From NCBI GenBank assembly GCA_014860395.1, contig JACZJU010000050.1:1-52255 (forward strand): a stretch of DNA of 52,255 bases. The letters run 5' to 3'. This DNA is from Burkholderiales bacterium. Lineage in GTDB: Bacteria; Pseudomonadota; Gammaproteobacteria; Burkholderiales; SG8-39. The translations under genes were made by a program, and so were the position numbers. This document shows positions 10,312-19,463 of the stretch, piece by piece. Position 1 is the stretch's first letter. Each line of letters opens with the position of its first letter. The notes below the pieces were generated by a model. The model was given only the letters and a program-made list of their open reading frames with translations, had not been told where the DNA came from and did no database searches.

Positions 10312-10366
10312 CGGGCGCTTTTGCCGCGGCGTACGCGGTAAAATCGGTTCTTTATCGGGCAATACT

Positions 10367-11017
10367 GTGTCCCCAATCACGATAGCCCTGTCCAAGGGTC
10401 GAATTTTCGAGGAAACCCTGCCGCTGCTTAAGGCGGCGGGCATAGTGCCGCGCGACGATCCGGAAACTTCGCGTAAGCTGATCATCGCCACCAGCCGGCC
10501 AGGGGTGCGACTGATCATCGTGCGCGCCTCCGATACCCCGACCTATGTGCAGTACGGCGCGGCCGACATCGGCATCGCCGGCAAGGACGTGCTGCTCGAG
10601 CATGGCGGCGACGGCCTGTATCAGCCGCTGGACCTTGGCATTGCCGCCTGCCGCCTGATGGTGGCGGTGCCGCAGGGCTTCGACTATGCGCAGGCGGTGA
10701 AGCAGGGCGCGCGCCTGCGTGTCGCCACCAAATACGTGCAGACGGCACGCGAGCATTTCGCCGCCAAGGGCGTGCACGTCGACCTGATCAAGCTTTACGG
10801 CTCGATGGAGCTCGCCCCGCTGGTGGGGCTGGCGGACGCCATCGTCGATCTGGTGTCCAGCGGCAATACGCTTAAAGCCAATAATCTGCGCGCAGTGGAG
10901 CAGATCGTGCCGATCTCGGCGCGGCTGATCGTCAATGTGGCGGCGTTGAAGCTCAAGCGCGCTGCGATCCAGCCGCTGATCGATGCGTTTGCAGCAGCCA
11001 CGGGAAAACCGAAATGA
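10367..11017 (+). CDS. hisG: ATP phosphoribosyltransferase HisG, short form
   Basis: First enzyme of histidine synthesis: PRPP + ATP to phosphoribosyl-ATP. The protein is 216 residues from the GTG at 10367, with [17 protein letters not shown], the PRPP-type loop [13 protein letters not shown] and no C-terminal regulatory domain. This is the short HisG that is active only with the regulatory subunit HisZ, which is not in the window. The longer frame from 10253 lies within murA and is rejected. A TAAAAT hexamer at 10339-10344 may be a local -10 box. It overlaps hisD by 4 bp. Confidence 0.94.
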   Translation: MSPITIALSKGRIFEETLPLLKAAGIVPRDDPETSRKLIIATSRPGVRLIIVRASDTPTYVQYGAADIGIAGKDVLLEHGGDGLYQPLDLGIAACRLMVAVPQGFDYAQAVKQGARLRVATKYVQTAREHFAAKGVHVDLIKLYGSMELAPLVGLADAIVDLVSSGNTLKANNLRAVEQIVPISARLIVNVAALKLKRAAIQPLIDAFAAATGKPK

Positions 11018-12318
11018 CCGCGATCGCGCGCCTCTCCACCCGCGACGCGGATTTCGATGCGCGGCTCGCACGGCTTACCGCTTTCGATGCCGCCCAGGAC
11101 GAAGCAGTGGATGCGACCGTGGCCGAAATCCTGGCAGCGGTGAAAAGCCGCGGCGATGCGGCGGTGCTCGAATACACCGAGCGCTTCGACGCGGTGAAGG
11201 CGGCGGCGTTGGCCGAGCTCGAGCTGCCGCGCAAGCTGCTAGAGGGCGCGCGCGAGTCGCTGCCGCGCGCGCAGCGCGAGGCGCTGGAGCAGGCGGCTCT
11301 GCGCGTGCGCCGCTACCACGAAAAGCAACTGGCGCAGTCCTGGCAGTACACCGAGGCCGACGGCACGGTGCTGGGGCAAAAGATCACGCCCTTGGACCGC
11401 GTTGGCCTGTACGTGCCCGGCGGTAAGGCAGCTTATCCGTCCTCGGTGCTGATGAATGCGCTGCCGGCGAAAGTCGCCGGCGTGGGCGAACTCGTCATGG
11501 TGGTGCCGACGCCGCGCGGGGAGAAGAACGAACTGGTGATGGCGGCTGCCGCCATCGCCGGCGTCGACCGGGTGTACACCATCGGCGGAGCGCAGGCGGT
11601 GGGCGCGCTCGCCTACGGCACCGAAACCATCGCCCAGGTCGACAAGATTGTCGGCCCGGGCAATGCTTACGTCGCCGCGGCCAAGCGGCGCGTTTTCGGT
11701 GTGGTCGGCATCGACATGGTCGCCGGCCCCTCCGAAATCCTGGTGATCTGCGACGGAACGGTGGACGCCGACTGGATCGCGATGGATTTGTTTTCGCAGG
11801 CCGAGCACGACGAGGTGGCGCAGGCCATATTGATTTCGCCGGATGTCGCCTACCTCGATGCGGTGGCGGCGAGCATAGACAGGCTGCTGCCGCAGATGCC
11901 GCGGCGCGCGGTGATCGCTGCGTCGTTGAAGAGCAGGGGTGCGCTGATCGAGGTGCGCGGCTTGGAAGAAGCCTGCGACATCGCCAATCGCATCGCGCCC
12001 GAGCACCTGGAACTGGCCGTGGCCGAGCCGGAAAAGTTGGTCGAGCGTATACGCCATGCCGGCGCCATATTCATGGGCGGGTACAGTTCCGAGGCGATCG
12101 GTGATTACTGTGCCGGGCCCAACCACGTGTTGCCCACATCGCGCAGCGCGCGCTTTTCCTCGCCGCTGGGGGTATACGACTTTCAGAAGCGCTCCAGCCT
12201 GATTCAGGTGTCGGCGGAGGGTGCGCAGACCCTGGGCCGTGTCGCCGTCACCCTGGCCGAAGGCGAGGGCCTGCAGGCGCATGCGCGTTCCGCCGCATAC
12301 CGCCTGCGCAGCAAATAA
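11014..12318 (+). CDS. hisD: Histidinol dehydrogenase HisD
   Basis: Zinc enzyme for the last two steps of histidine synthesis, histidinol to histidine with two NAD. 434 residues with [32 protein letters not shown], the FSQAEHDE zinc/active-site segment and the C-terminal [21 protein letters not shown] overlap with hisG; hisC starts 9 bp after the stop. Confidence 0.97.
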   Translation: MTAIARLSTRDADFDARLARLTAFDAAQDEAVDATVAEILAAVKSRGDAAVLEYTERFDAVKAAALAELELPRKLLEGARESLPRAQREALEQAALRVRRYHEKQLAQSWQYTEADGTVLGQKITPLDRVGLYVPGGKAAYPSSVLMNALPAKVAGVGELVMVVPTPRGEKNELVMAAAAIAGVDRVYTIGGAQAVGALAYGTETIAQVDKIVGPGNAYVAAAKRRVFGVVGIDMVAGPSEILVICDGTVDADWIAMDLFSQAEHDEVAQAILISPDVAYLDAVAASIDRLLPQMPRRAVIAASLKSRGALIEVRGLEEACDIANRIAPEHLELAVAEPEKLVERIRHAGAIFMGGYSSEAIGDYCAGPNHVLPTSRSARFSSPLGVYDFQKRSSLIQVSAEGAQTLGRVAVTLAEGEGLQAHARSAAYRLRSK

Positions 12319-12327
12319 GGATCAGCC

Positions 12328-13389
12328 GTGAGCCGTTTTTGGAGCGAAGTGGTGCAGGGCTTGACGCCGTACGTGCCGGGCGAACAGCCCAAGCTCGCCA
12401 ACCTGGTCAAGCTCAATACCAACGAGAACCCCTACGGACCAAGCCCGCGAGCTCTGGCAGCCTTGCGCGCCGAAGTGGGCGACACGCTGCGGCTCTACCC
12501 CGATCCCAACTGCGACAGCCTCAGGCAATCCATCGCAGCCTTCCACAAGCTGAAGCCTGCGCAGGTTTTCGTCAGTAACGGATCGGACGAAGTCCTGGCG
12601 CACACCTTCCTCGGCCTGCTCAAGCATGACCAACCGGTACTGTTCCCGGATATCACCTACAGTTTCTATCCGGTGTATTGCCGCCTGTATGGCATCGCGT
12701 ACAAACAAGTGCCGCTGAGCGAATCGTTCGAGATTCGCATCGACGATTATTTGATGCCGAACGGCGGCATCATTTTCCCGAATCCGAATGCGCCTACCGG
12801 CCGGCCGCTGGCGCTATCCGAAGTCGAGCGCCTGTTGCGCGCCAATACCGGATCGGTAGTGGTAGTCGACGAGGCCTACGTGGATTTCGGCGCCGAGCCG
12901 GCAGTTGGGCTGATCGAACGCCATCCGCAACTGTTGATCGTGCGCACGCTGTCGAAATCGCACTCGCTCGCGGGACTGCGCGTGGGCTATGCGCTTGGCG
13001 ACGCCGATCTGATCGAGGCGCTGCGGCGCGTGAAGGACAGCTTCAACTCCTACCCGCTGGATCGCTTCGCTTTGGCCGGCGCTGCTGCCGCAATCGAGGA
13101 CCGCGCTTATTTCGAGCGCACCTGCGCCAGGGTGATCGCCACCCGAACCCGGCTGGCGGGCGATCTTGCATCCTTGGGCTTCGACGTACTGCCTTCAGCC
13201 GCCAACTTCATTTTTGCAAAGCATGGCAAGCAAGGTGGGACTGAGCTTGCCGCGAGCCTGCGCGAGCGCGGCATTATCGTGCGGCATTTCACCAACCCGC
13301 CCCGCATCGCGCAATTCCTGCGCATCACGGTCGGCACGGATGCGCAGTGCGAGGTTTTGATCACAGCCTTGAGGGCGATTCTGGCTTAG
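12328..13389 (+). CDS. hisC: Histidinol-phosphate aminotransferase HisC
   Basis: PLP-dependent aminotransferase converting imidazole-acetol phosphate to histidinol phosphate. 353 residues with [29 protein letters not shown] and the PLP lysine in [20 protein letters not shown] start with AAGGATCA upstream. Between its stop and hisB lie 175 bp with a possible promoter and leader copy C, so hisB and later genes may be separately controlled. Confidence 0.96.
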   Translation: MSRFWSEVVQGLTPYVPGEQPKLANLVKLNTNENPYGPSPRALAALRAEVGDTLRLYPDPNCDSLRQSIAAFHKLKPAQVFVSNGSDEVLAHTFLGLLKHDQPVLFPDITYSFYPVYCRLYGIAYKQVPLSESFEIRIDDYLMPNGGIIFPNPNAPTGRPLALSEVERLLRANTGSVVVVDEAYVDFGAEPAVGLIERHPQLLIVRTLSKSHSLAGLRVGYALGDADLIEALRRVKDSFNSYPLDRFALAGAAAAIEDRAYFERTCARVIATRTRLAGDLASLGFDVLPSAANFIFAKHGKQGGTELAASLRERGIIVRHFTNPPRIAQFLRITVGTDAQCEVLITALRAILA

Positions 13390-13412
13390 AATAAACGTTT
13401 GTCGGCTTGACC

Positions 13413-13440
13413 TTGCCCCCTCGTCGCGCTGGGTTAGAAT
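13413..13440 (+). promoter_or_regulatory. Possible sigma-70 promoter upstream of hisB
   Basis: TTGCCC (13413-13418), a 16-bp spacer and TAGAAT (13435-13440). If used, transcription would start near 13447 and give a 5' leader of about 118 nt containing leader copy C before hisB. Both hexamers deviate from consensus. Confidence 0.35.
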
Positions 13441-13483
13441 GCGAAGAGTTCCCGCGATACCTTCGGCTGACGATTTACTTGCG

Positions 13484-13553
13484 GGCCATTTCAGAATTAC
13501 CGAAATGGCCCCTGATTTAGGGGAGCATGAGGGGAAATTTCCCCTCATTTTGT
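13484..13553 (+). repeat. Dispersed two-hairpin leader, copy C (best-formed copy)
   Basis: Stem 1 is perfect: GGCCATTTC (13484-13492) with GAAATGGCC (13502-13510) around loop AGAATTACC. Next comes CCCCTGATTTAGGGG, itself able to form a small hairpin, then a perfect 22-nt palindrome at 13527-13548 with arms ATGAGGGGAAA/TTTCCCCTCAT, followed by TTTGT. It ends 11 nt before the hisB ATG, and no clear Shine-Dalgarno sequence lies between them. Confidence 0.75.
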
Positions 13554-13564
13554 AATCGACTTTT

Positions 13565-14152
13565 ATGCGCACCGCTTCGATCACCCGCAATACCAACGAG
13601 ACCCAAATCGGCGTCGGCCTGAACCTGGACGGCACCGGCGTGGCCAAGCTGGCTACCGGCTTGCCTTTTCTCGACCACATGCTCGATCAGGTTGCGCGCC
13701 ACGGCATGATCGATCTGGAAATCGCCGCCAAGGGGGATTTGCATATCGATGCCCACCACACGGTGGAAGATATCGGCATCAGCCTGGGGCAGGCGCTGGC
13801 CGCGGCGGTCGGAGACAAGCGCGGCCTGCGCCGCTACGGCCATGCGTATGTGCCGCTGGACGAGGCGCTGTCCCGTGTGGTGATCGACTTTTCCGGGCGG
13901 CCCGGGCTCGTATATCAGCTCAAGTTCACCCGCGCCTGGATCGGCGAGTTCGACGTCGACCTGGTGCACGAATTCTTCCAGGGCTTCGTCAATCACGCCC
14001 AGGTGACGCTGCACATAGACAATCTGCGCGGCGACAACGCGCACCATCAGTGCGAAACCGTGTTCAAGGCATTTGGCCGGGCGCTGCGCATGGCGGCCGA
14101 GCCCGATCCGCGCGCTGCGGGCACGATTCCTTCGACCAAGGGCAGCTTGTGA
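13565..14152 (+). CDS. hisB: Imidazoleglycerol-phosphate dehydratase HisB (monofunctional)
   Basis: Mn-dependent dehydration of imidazole-glycerol phosphate. 195 residues with the two metal motifs [11 protein letters not shown] and [14 protein letters not shown]. It is monofunctional: there is no N-terminal HAD phosphatase domain as in E. coli HisB, so a separate histidinol-phosphatase is needed. The ATG at 13565 follows leader copy C with no recognisable ribosome site, which is odd for the operon and may mean the leader influences initiation. Confidence 0.97.
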   Translation: MRTASITRNTNETQIGVGLNLDGTGVAKLATGLPFLDHMLDQVARHGMIDLEIAAKGDLHIDAHHTVEDIGISLGQALAAAVGDKRGLRRYGHAYVPLDEALSRVVIDFSGRPGLVYQLKFTRAWIGEFDVDLVHEFFQGFVNHAQVTLHIDNLRGDNAHHQCETVFKAFGRALRMAAEPDPRAAGTIPSTKGSL

Positions 14153-14255
14153 CTTCACAGGGTTGACGGGGTCGCCGGATCAAATCGTGCACAACCCGGA
14201 TTCCTGCCTGTCGCATGGAACTCTTTTTCGTTAAATCCGCTCATTAGCAACCGCA

Positions 14256-14894
14256 ATGACTACGATCGCAGTAATCGACTACGGCATGGGCAATCTGCGC
14301 TCGGTATCCAAGGCGCTGGAGCATGTCGCGCCGGATGCAGAGGTGCGGGTTACCTCGGACCCCGAGATCGTGCGGCAGGCCGAGCGCGTGGTGTTTCCGG
14401 GTCAAGGCGCGATGCCCGACTGCATGCGCGAAATGGATGCCAGGGGCTTGCGTCCGGCGGTGCTCGAGGCGGCGCGCTCCAAGCCTTTTCTCGGTATCTG
14501 CATCGGTTTGCAGATGCTATTCGAACGCAGCGAGGAAGGCGATACGGCCGGGCTGGGCGTTTTTCCCGGGCAGGTCAAGCGTTTTCCGCCGCAGGCGATG
14601 AAAGATGCACAAGGCGCAAAGCTCAAGGTGCCGCATATGGGCTGGAACGAGGTGATGCAGGCCGAGCCGCACCCGCTATGGCAGGGCATCGCCGACGCCA
14701 ACCGTTATTATTTCGTGCACAGTTATTACGTCGAGGCGGGCAAGCCGGAACTGGTGGCCGGATACAGCATCTACGGTTTTCCCTTTACCTGCGCCGTGGC
14801 GCAGGATAATATTTTCGCTGTGCAATTCCATCCCGAGAAAAGCCAGACCGCCGGCCTTGCGCTGCTCGCCAATTTTGCAACCTGGAAGCCCTAG
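14256..14894 (+). CDS. hisH: Imidazole glycerol phosphate synthase glutaminase subunit HisH
   Basis: Class I glutamine amidotransferase that feeds ammonia to HisF. 212 residues with IDYGMGNLRSVSKALE, the nucleophile motif FLGICIGLQMLF and the His/Glu of the triad in VQFHPEKSQ. It lies 103 bp after hisB and 46 bp before hisA. Confidence 0.97.
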   Translation: MTTIAVIDYGMGNLRSVSKALEHVAPDAEVRVTSDPEIVRQAERVVFPGQGAMPDCMREMDARGLRPAVLEAARSKPFLGICIGLQMLFERSEEGDTAGLGVFPGQVKRFPPQAMKDAQGAKLKVPHMGWNEVMQAEPHPLWQGIADANRYYFVHSYYVEAGKPELVAGYSIYGFPFTCAVAQDNIFAVQFHPEKSQTAGLALLANFATWKP

Positions 14895-14940
14895 GGTCCA
14901 GGCAACCGTTCACTCTCTTTCTCAACAGCCATAACGACAC

Positions 14941-15705
14941 ATGCTTATCATCCCCGCGATCGATATCAAGGAGGGGCGCGCCGTGCGCCTCGAACAGGGC
15001 GATATGGACAAGGAGACGGTGTTCTCCGACGATCCGGCGGCGGTGGCCGCGCACTGGCTTGCGCAGGGTGCGCGCCGGCTGCACCTGGTCGACCTGAACG
15101 GCGCGGTTGCGGGCAAGCCCAGAAACGAGGGCGTGATCAAGGACATCGTCAGCGTGATCGATGGCAGGATCCCGATACAGCTTGGCGGCGGCATCCGCGA
15201 CCTGGACACCGTTGAGCGTTATCTGGACGACGGCATCAGCTATATCATCATCGGCACGGCGGCAGTGAAGAACCCTGGTTTTCTGCAGGACGCCTGCACC
15301 GCTTTCTCCGGCCACGTCATCGTCGGTCTGGACGCCAAGGACGGCAAGGTCGCGGTGGAGGGCTGGTCGAAAATGACAGGCCACGACGTGATCGACCTGG
15401 CGCGCAAGTTCCAGGACTATGGTGTCGAAGCCGTGATCTATACCGACATCGGCCGCGACGGCATGCTCAGCGGGGTCAACATCGAGGCCACGATCAGGCT
15501 GGCGCGCGAGCTGGTGGTGCCGGTGATCGCGAGCGGCGGGCTGACCAACCTGAATGACGTCAAGGACTTGTGCAAGATCGAAGCCGAGGGCATTACCGGG
15601 GTCATCACCGGTCGCGCCATCTACCAAGGTACGGTGGACTTCAAGAAGGCGCAGGCGATGGCGGACAAATTGGGGCTAGGAAAAGGGGAGAAAGGAGCAA
15701 CTTGA
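14941..15705 (+). CDS. hisA: ProFAR isomerase HisA
   Basis: TIM-barrel isomerase of the histidine pathway. 254 residues with the catalytic Asp in [15 protein letters not shown] and the second in [14 protein letters not shown], and the phosphate-binding [11 protein letters not shown]. Follows hisH by 46 bp and precedes hisF by 43 bp. Confidence 0.97.
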   Translation: MLIIPAIDIKEGRAVRLEQGDMDKETVFSDDPAAVAAHWLAQGARRLHLVDLNGAVAGKPRNEGVIKDIVSVIDGRIPIQLGGGIRDLDTVERYLDDGISYIIIGTAAVKNPGFLQDACTAFSGHVIVGLDAKDGKVAVEGWSKMTGHDVIDLARKFQDYGVEAVIYTDIGRDGMLSGVNIEATIRLARELVVPVIASGGLTNLNDVKDLCKIEAEGITGVITGRAIYQGTVDFKKAQAMADKLGLGKGEKGAT

Positions 15706-15748
15706 GCGCAAGGTCGGATTTATTCACCCGCGTTCCGCCTCCCAGCCC

Positions 15749-16567
15749 ATGGGCCTAGCAAAGCGTGTCATTCCCTGTCTGGACGTCACTCACGGCCGCG
15801 TGGTGAAGGGGGTTAATTTCGTCGGTTTGCGCGATGCCGGCGACCCGGTGGAAATCGCGCACCGCTACGACGACCAGGGTGCCGACGAGCTCACTTTCCT
15901 CGATATCACCGCGAGTTCGGATGAGCGCGACATGATCCTGCACATCATCGAAGCGGTGGCGGCGCAGGTGTTCATCCCGCTTACCGTAGGCGGTGGCGTG
16001 CGCAAGGTCGAGGACGTGCGTCGGCTCCTGAACGCCGGCGCGGACAAGGTCTCGATCAACACCTCCGCCGTACAGAATCCGCAACTGGTGGCGGACGCCT
16101 CCGGCCGCTATGGCGCCCAATGCATCGTCGTGGCCATCGATGCTAAACGCGTCGATCCACAGGGAAGCGCGAAACGCGTCGATCCAGGAGCGAGCTCCGG
16201 CGACGCGGGGGGCGAACCGCACTGGGAGGTCTTCACGCACGGAGGGCGCAAGCCTACCGGCTTGGATGCGGTGCAATGGGCGCGTAAAATGCAGAGTCTG
16301 GGTGCTGGAGAGATCCTGCTCACCAGCATGGATCGCGACGGCACCAAGTCCGGCTTCGACTTGGCGTTGACGCGCGCGGTGGCAGACGCAGTGGATGTGC
16401 CAGTGATCGCCAGCGGCGGGGTCGGCAACCTCGAGCACCTGGTCGCGGGAATACTCGAGGGCAGGGCCGATGCGGTGCTCGCCGCAAGCATCTTCCACTA
16501 CGGCGAGTACAGCGTGCGCCAGGCGAAGGAACTGATGGCATCCCGGGGCATTGAGGTCAGGCTTTGA
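15749..16567 (+). CDS. hisF: Imidazole glycerol phosphate synthase cyclase subunit HisF, with an internal insertion
   Basis: TIM-barrel cyclase that makes imidazole-glycerol phosphate and AICAR with HisH. Catalytic residues are present ([29 protein letters not shown]). At 272 residues it is longer than the usual ~252-257. The extra residues follow IDAKRVD at about residue 135, where AKRVDP is repeated and a Gly/Ser/Ala-rich stretch precedes [11 protein letters not shown]. In DNA this is a 15-bp direct repeat (16145-16159 and 16172-16186) followed by GGAGCGAGCTCC. The insertion keeps the frame and lies in a surface loop region of the barrel, so the enzyme is probably active. Confidence 0.95.
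   Translation: MGLAKRVIPCLDVTHGRVVKGVNFVGLRDAGDPVEIAHRYDDQGADELTFLDITASSDERDMILHIIEAVAAQVFIPLTVGGGVRKVEDVRRLLNAGADKVSINTSAVQNPQLVADASGRYGAQCIVVAIDAKRVDPQGSAKRVDPGASSGDAGGEPHWEVFTHGGRKPTGLDAVQWARKMQSLGAGEILLTSMDRDGTKSGFDLALTRAVADAVDVPVIASGGVGNLEHLVAGILEGRADAVLAASIFHYGEYSVRQAKELMASRGIEVRL
16145..16208 (+). repeat. In-frame repeat/REP-like insertion within hisF
   Basis: Direct repeat AAACGCGTCGATCCA at 16145-16159 and 16172-16186 (27-bp period), then the inverted repeat GGAGC-GA-GCTCC at 16187-16198 and GGCGACGC. The second part resembles short extragenic palindromes seen in other proteobacteria, but here it is inside a coding region and preserves the frame. Confidence 0.55.
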
Positions 16568-16609
16568 CGCGCGGGGTCGCCCCGATTACGGCTTAACGAA
16601 TAGGCAGAC

Positions 16610-16993
16610 ATGGACTGGCTCGATAAAGTTAAATGGGATGCCAACGGCTTGGTGCCGGCGATCGCGCAGGAAGCGGCGAGCGGCAAGGTGCTGATGGTCG
16701 CGTGGATGAACCGCGCGGCTTTGGAGCAGACGGTTGCCAGCGGTGAAGCCGTATATTGGTCGCGCTCGCGCCGGAAACTGTGGCACAAGGGGGAGGAATC
16801 CGGCCATGTGCAGAAGGTGCGCGAGTTGCGCCTGGACTGCGATGAGGATGTCATCCTGCTCAGCGTCGAGCAGGTCGGCGGCATCGCCTGCCATACCGGG
16901 CGGCACAACTGTTTTTTCCAGAAATATGCGGATGGAAAATGGGTCGTGGCCGACCCGGTGATCAAGGATCCACGGGACATATACCGCAAGTGA
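16610..16993 (+). CDS. hisI: Phosphoribosyl-AMP cyclohydrolase HisI
   Basis: Zinc/Mg enzyme opening the adenine ring of PR-AMP. 127 residues with [10 protein letters not shown], the metal segment [11 protein letters not shown] and [10 protein letters not shown]. It is the single-domain form; the pyrophosphohydrolase HisE is a separate gene downstream. Confidence 0.96.
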   Translation: MDWLDKVKWDANGLVPAIAQEAASGKVLMVAWMNRAALEQTVASGEAVYWSRSRRKLWHKGEESGHVQKVRELRLDCDEDVILLSVEQVGGIACHTGRHNCFFQKYADGKWVVADPVIKDPRDIYRK

Positions 16994-17047
16994 AGCGCTG
17001 ATCGGGCGATGCTCGATCAGCGCCTCGCTTGCTTTGGGACGATGCAA

Positions 17048-17061
17048 GGGGGCATGCCCCC
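17048..17061 (+). promoter_or_regulatory. Perfect palindrome between hisI and hisE
   Basis: GGGGGCATGCCCCC in the 86-bp gap, followed by GTGTTCAAGGAAAG and the hisE ATG. It could form a small hairpin just upstream of the ribosome site (AAGGAAAG). It lacks the CTGAYTTAGG core of the dispersed leaders and is not counted as a copy. Confidence 0.35.
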
Positions 17062-17079
17062 GTGTTCAAGGAAAGTAAT

Positions 17080-17427
17080 ATGAGCGACATACTCGAACGC
17101 CTGGCCGACACGATTGAGAAGCGCAAGGGCGGCGATGCGAATGCGCCGTCCTACGTTGCGCGGCTGCTCGCGCACGGCGAAGACGCCATACTGAAAAAAA
17201 TCGGCGAGGAAGCAACCGAGACCGTCATGGCGGCCAAGGACGGGGACAAGCGGCGCATCGTCGGCGAGACCGCGGACCTGTGGTTCCACTGCCTGGTCAT
17301 GCTGGCGCACTACGGCTTGCGGCCCACCGATGTGCTGTTCGAACTCAGGCGCCGCGAGGGAATTTCCGGCATCGACGAAAAGGCGGGCAGGGCCGCCGGT
17401 TCGCGCGTCGAGGCCGAGCGCAAATAA
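17080..17427 (+). CDS. hisE: Phosphoribosyl-ATP pyrophosphohydrolase HisE
   Basis: MazG-like hydrolase that removes pyrophosphate from PR-ATP. 115 residues with the all-alpha metal-binding pattern [17 protein letters not shown] and [13 protein letters not shown]. The ATG at 17080 with AAGGAAAG upstream is preferred over the longer frame from 17029, which would run through the palindrome. Confidence 0.95.
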   Translation: MSDILERLADTIEKRKGGDANAPSYVARLLAHGEDAILKKIGEEATETVMAAKDGDKRRIVGETADLWFHCLVMLAHYGLRPTDVLFELRRREGISGIDEKAGRAAGSRVEAERK

Positions 17428-17442
17428 GCAAGGGGGCAAGCT

Positions 17443-17790
17443 TTGGAAGACTGCATTTTCTGCAAGATCATAGAAGGTAAGATTCCTTGCAAGAAGGTAT
17501 TCGAGGATGCGGACATTCTTGCGTTTCACGACATCCACCCGGTGGCTCCGGTGCATTTCATGGTCATCCCGAAGCTGCATATTGCTTCGCTGATTGACGT
17601 GGAACTCGGCCATCAGATGCTGCTCGGCAAGATGCTGGCGCTGGCCTCGAAACTGGCGATCGAACAAGGCTGCAGCGACGGCTGGCGCACGGTCATCAAC
17701 ACCGGACGCGTCGGCCGCCAGGAGGTGTATCATTTGCATATGCACATCATCGGCGGCAAGGAAGTTCTGCCGGGGATGGTAAAACGTTAA
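17443..17790 (+). CDS. HIT-family nucleotide-binding protein (HinT-like)
   Basis: Histidine-triad hydrolase of purine nucleoside phosphoramidates. 115 residues with zinc-type N-terminus CIFCKIIEGKIPC and the triad HLHMHIIGG. Starts with TTG at 17443, supported by AAGGGGG upstream. It follows hisE by 15 bp, the usual betaproteobacterial arrangement of his genes then HIT then tatABC. Confidence 0.92.
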   Translation: MEDCIFCKIIEGKIPCKKVFEDADILAFHDIHPVAPVHFMVIPKLHIASLIDVELGHQMLLGKMLALASKLAIEQGCSDGWRTVINTGRVGRQEVYHLHMHIIGGKEVLPGMVKR

Positions 17791-17802
17791 AGGAGTAGAG
17801 CC

Positions 17803-18027
17803 ATGGGTTCATTCAGCATTTGGCATTGGCTGATAGTTTTGATCATCGTCATGCTGGTATTCGGCACCAAAAAATTGCGCAACATCGGCGCCGATTTGGG
17901 CGGTGCGGTGAAAGGATTCAAAGAGGGCATGAAAGAAGGCGGCTCCGACCAGCCCGCCGGCAACTCGCAGAAGGCGGAAGGCAACGTCATCGAGGGCGAA
18001 GTCAAGGAGAAATCGAAGAGCGCATAA
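17803..18027 (+). CDS. tatA: Sec-independent translocase subunit TatA
   Basis: Pore-forming subunit of the twin-arginine export system. 74 residues: one N-terminal helix ([21 protein letters not shown]), the FGxKKLR hinge, an amphipathic helix ([15 protein letters not shown]) and a charged tail. Good ribosome site (AAAGGAG) upstream. The nearby Rieske protein has a twin-arginine signal and is a likely substrate. Confidence 0.95.
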   Translation: MGSFSIWHWLIVLIIVMLVFGTKKLRNIGADLGGAVKGFKEGMKEGGSDQPAGNSQKAEGNVIEGEVKEKSKSA

Positions 18028-18105
18028 GCCGCGCCGAGCCCAGCGCGGGGGCCTCCTGCCCCGCGCTCACCCGTTGTCCTTCTTCCCGCACCCTCGGTCC
18101 CCGCA

Positions 18106-18531
18106 ATGTTCGATATCGGATTTTCCGAGCTGATAGTCGTTGCCCTGGTGGCGCTGGTAGTGATTGGACCAGAGCGCCTGCCCAGGGTCGCGCGTACGAT
18201 CGGCGCGCTGTTGGGCCGCGCACAACGCTATGTCAACGACGTGAAGACGGATATTCAGCGCGAAGTCGATCTGGACGAATTCAAGGATATACGGTCCACC
18301 TTCCAGGACGCGGCAAAATCGGTGCAGCAGTCGGTGAGTGAAGTCGGCAAGGAACTACAGGAGGCGGGGAAATCGCTGAACCAAAGCGTCTCCGGGTCTG
18401 TAGAATCGAAGGATGAACCTGAACGGCTGGCGGCGGAGGAAACCCCTGCCGCTTCGCCGCAGCTGGACCTGGGGCTGGAAACCAAGCCTGCTGCCGGGCG
18501 CGAACCGGCACCCAAGGCTGAATCCCGGTGA
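18106..18531 (+). CDS. tatB: Sec-independent translocase subunit TatB
   Basis: Receptor component with TatC. 141 residues: opening FDIGFSELIVVALVALVVIGPERLP, amphipathic helix (RVARTIGALLGRAQRYVNDVK) and a long polar, Glu/Pro-rich tail. The GPERLP motif distinguishes it from TatA. It overlaps tatC by 4 bp. Confidence 0.95.
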   Translation: MFDIGFSELIVVALVALVVIGPERLPRVARTIGALLGRAQRYVNDVKTDIQREVDLDEFKDIRSTFQDAAKSVQQSVSEVGKELQEAGKSLNQSVSGSVESKDEPERLAAEETPAASPQLDLGLETKPAAGREPAPKAESR

Positions 18532-19340
18532 GTACGCAGCAGGAAACGTTCATTTCCCATTTGGTGGAGCTGCGCGACCGGCTACTGCGTTCGATCTACG
18601 CCGTGTTCGGGGTGTTCCTGGTGCTTTGGTTCTGGCCCGGTCTGGCCGAGATCTACGATCTGCTGGCCCTACCGATGATGCGCACCCTGCCCGAAGGCAC
18701 GCACATGATCGCCACCGGCGTCATCACGCCTTTTCTGGTGCCGCTCAAGGTCGGCCTGATGGCGGCATTCCTGCTGGCATTGCCTTATGTGCTTTATCAG
18801 GTCTGGGGCTTCATCGCACCGGGTCTTTATGCCCACGAAAAGCGCCTCGCCCTGCCGCTGGTATTCGGCAGCACCCTGCTGTTCCTGGGCGGGGTCGCAT
18901 ACTGCTATTTCGTGGTTTTCAATCTGGTGTTTCGCTTCATCATCCAGTTCGCGCCCAAGAGCATCACGCCTGCCCCGGACATCGAGGCCTACCTGAGCTT
19001 CGTGCTCACCATGTTCACGGCCTTCGGCGTCACCTTCGAGATTCCGCTGATACAGGTGGTGCTGGTGCGCACCGGCGTGCTTACGGTGGCGAAGCTCAAG
19101 GACATCCGCCCCTACGTGATCGTCGGCGCTTTCGTCATCGCCGCGGTGGTGACACCCCCCGACGCGATATCGCAGCTCCTGCTCGCGATTCCGATGTGCC
19201 TGCTGTACGAATGCGGCATCCTTCTGGCGCAGCTGGTAGAACGGTTCCGGGGCAAGCGCGCGGCCGCGGAAGGGGGCGCACTCGATGCGACCGGCGGCGC
19301 GCCGGATCAGGCCGGAGCCGAAGAGGAGCGCTTGCCCTAG
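18528..19340 (+). CDS. tatC: Sec-independent translocase subunit TatC
   Basis: Six-helix inner-membrane receptor for twin-arginine signals. 270 residues with the N-terminal FISHLVELRDRLLRS motif, LYAHEKRLALPLV and FGVTFEIPL. The C-terminal ~25 residues are Ala/Gly/Glu-rich and variable. GTG start overlapping tatB. It ends convergent with htrA; the 123-bp gap shows no clear terminator. Confidence 0.96.
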   Translation: MSTQQETFISHLVELRDRLLRSIYAVFGVFLVLWFWPGLAEIYDLLALPMMRTLPEGTHMIATGVITPFLVPLKVGLMAAFLLALPYVLYQVWGFIAPGLYAHEKRLALPLVFGSTLLFLGGVAYCYFVVFNLVFRFIIQFAPKSITPAPDIEAYLSFVLTMFTAFGVTFEIPLIQVVLVRTGVLTVAKLKDIRPYVIVGAFVIAAVVTPPDAISQLLLAIPMCLLYECGILLAQLVERFRGKRAAAEGGALDATGGAPDQAGAEEERLP

Positions 19341-19463
19341 CCGCCACGCCCGGCGATCGCGCTACCGGCGCTGCAGCCCATCCCCACCTGTTGGAACTGC
19401 CCGCATTTTCAAGCCGCGCTAGCGCCGCGTGCCGCGATGCGCCGGTCGGCTCCGCTGCGCGGA

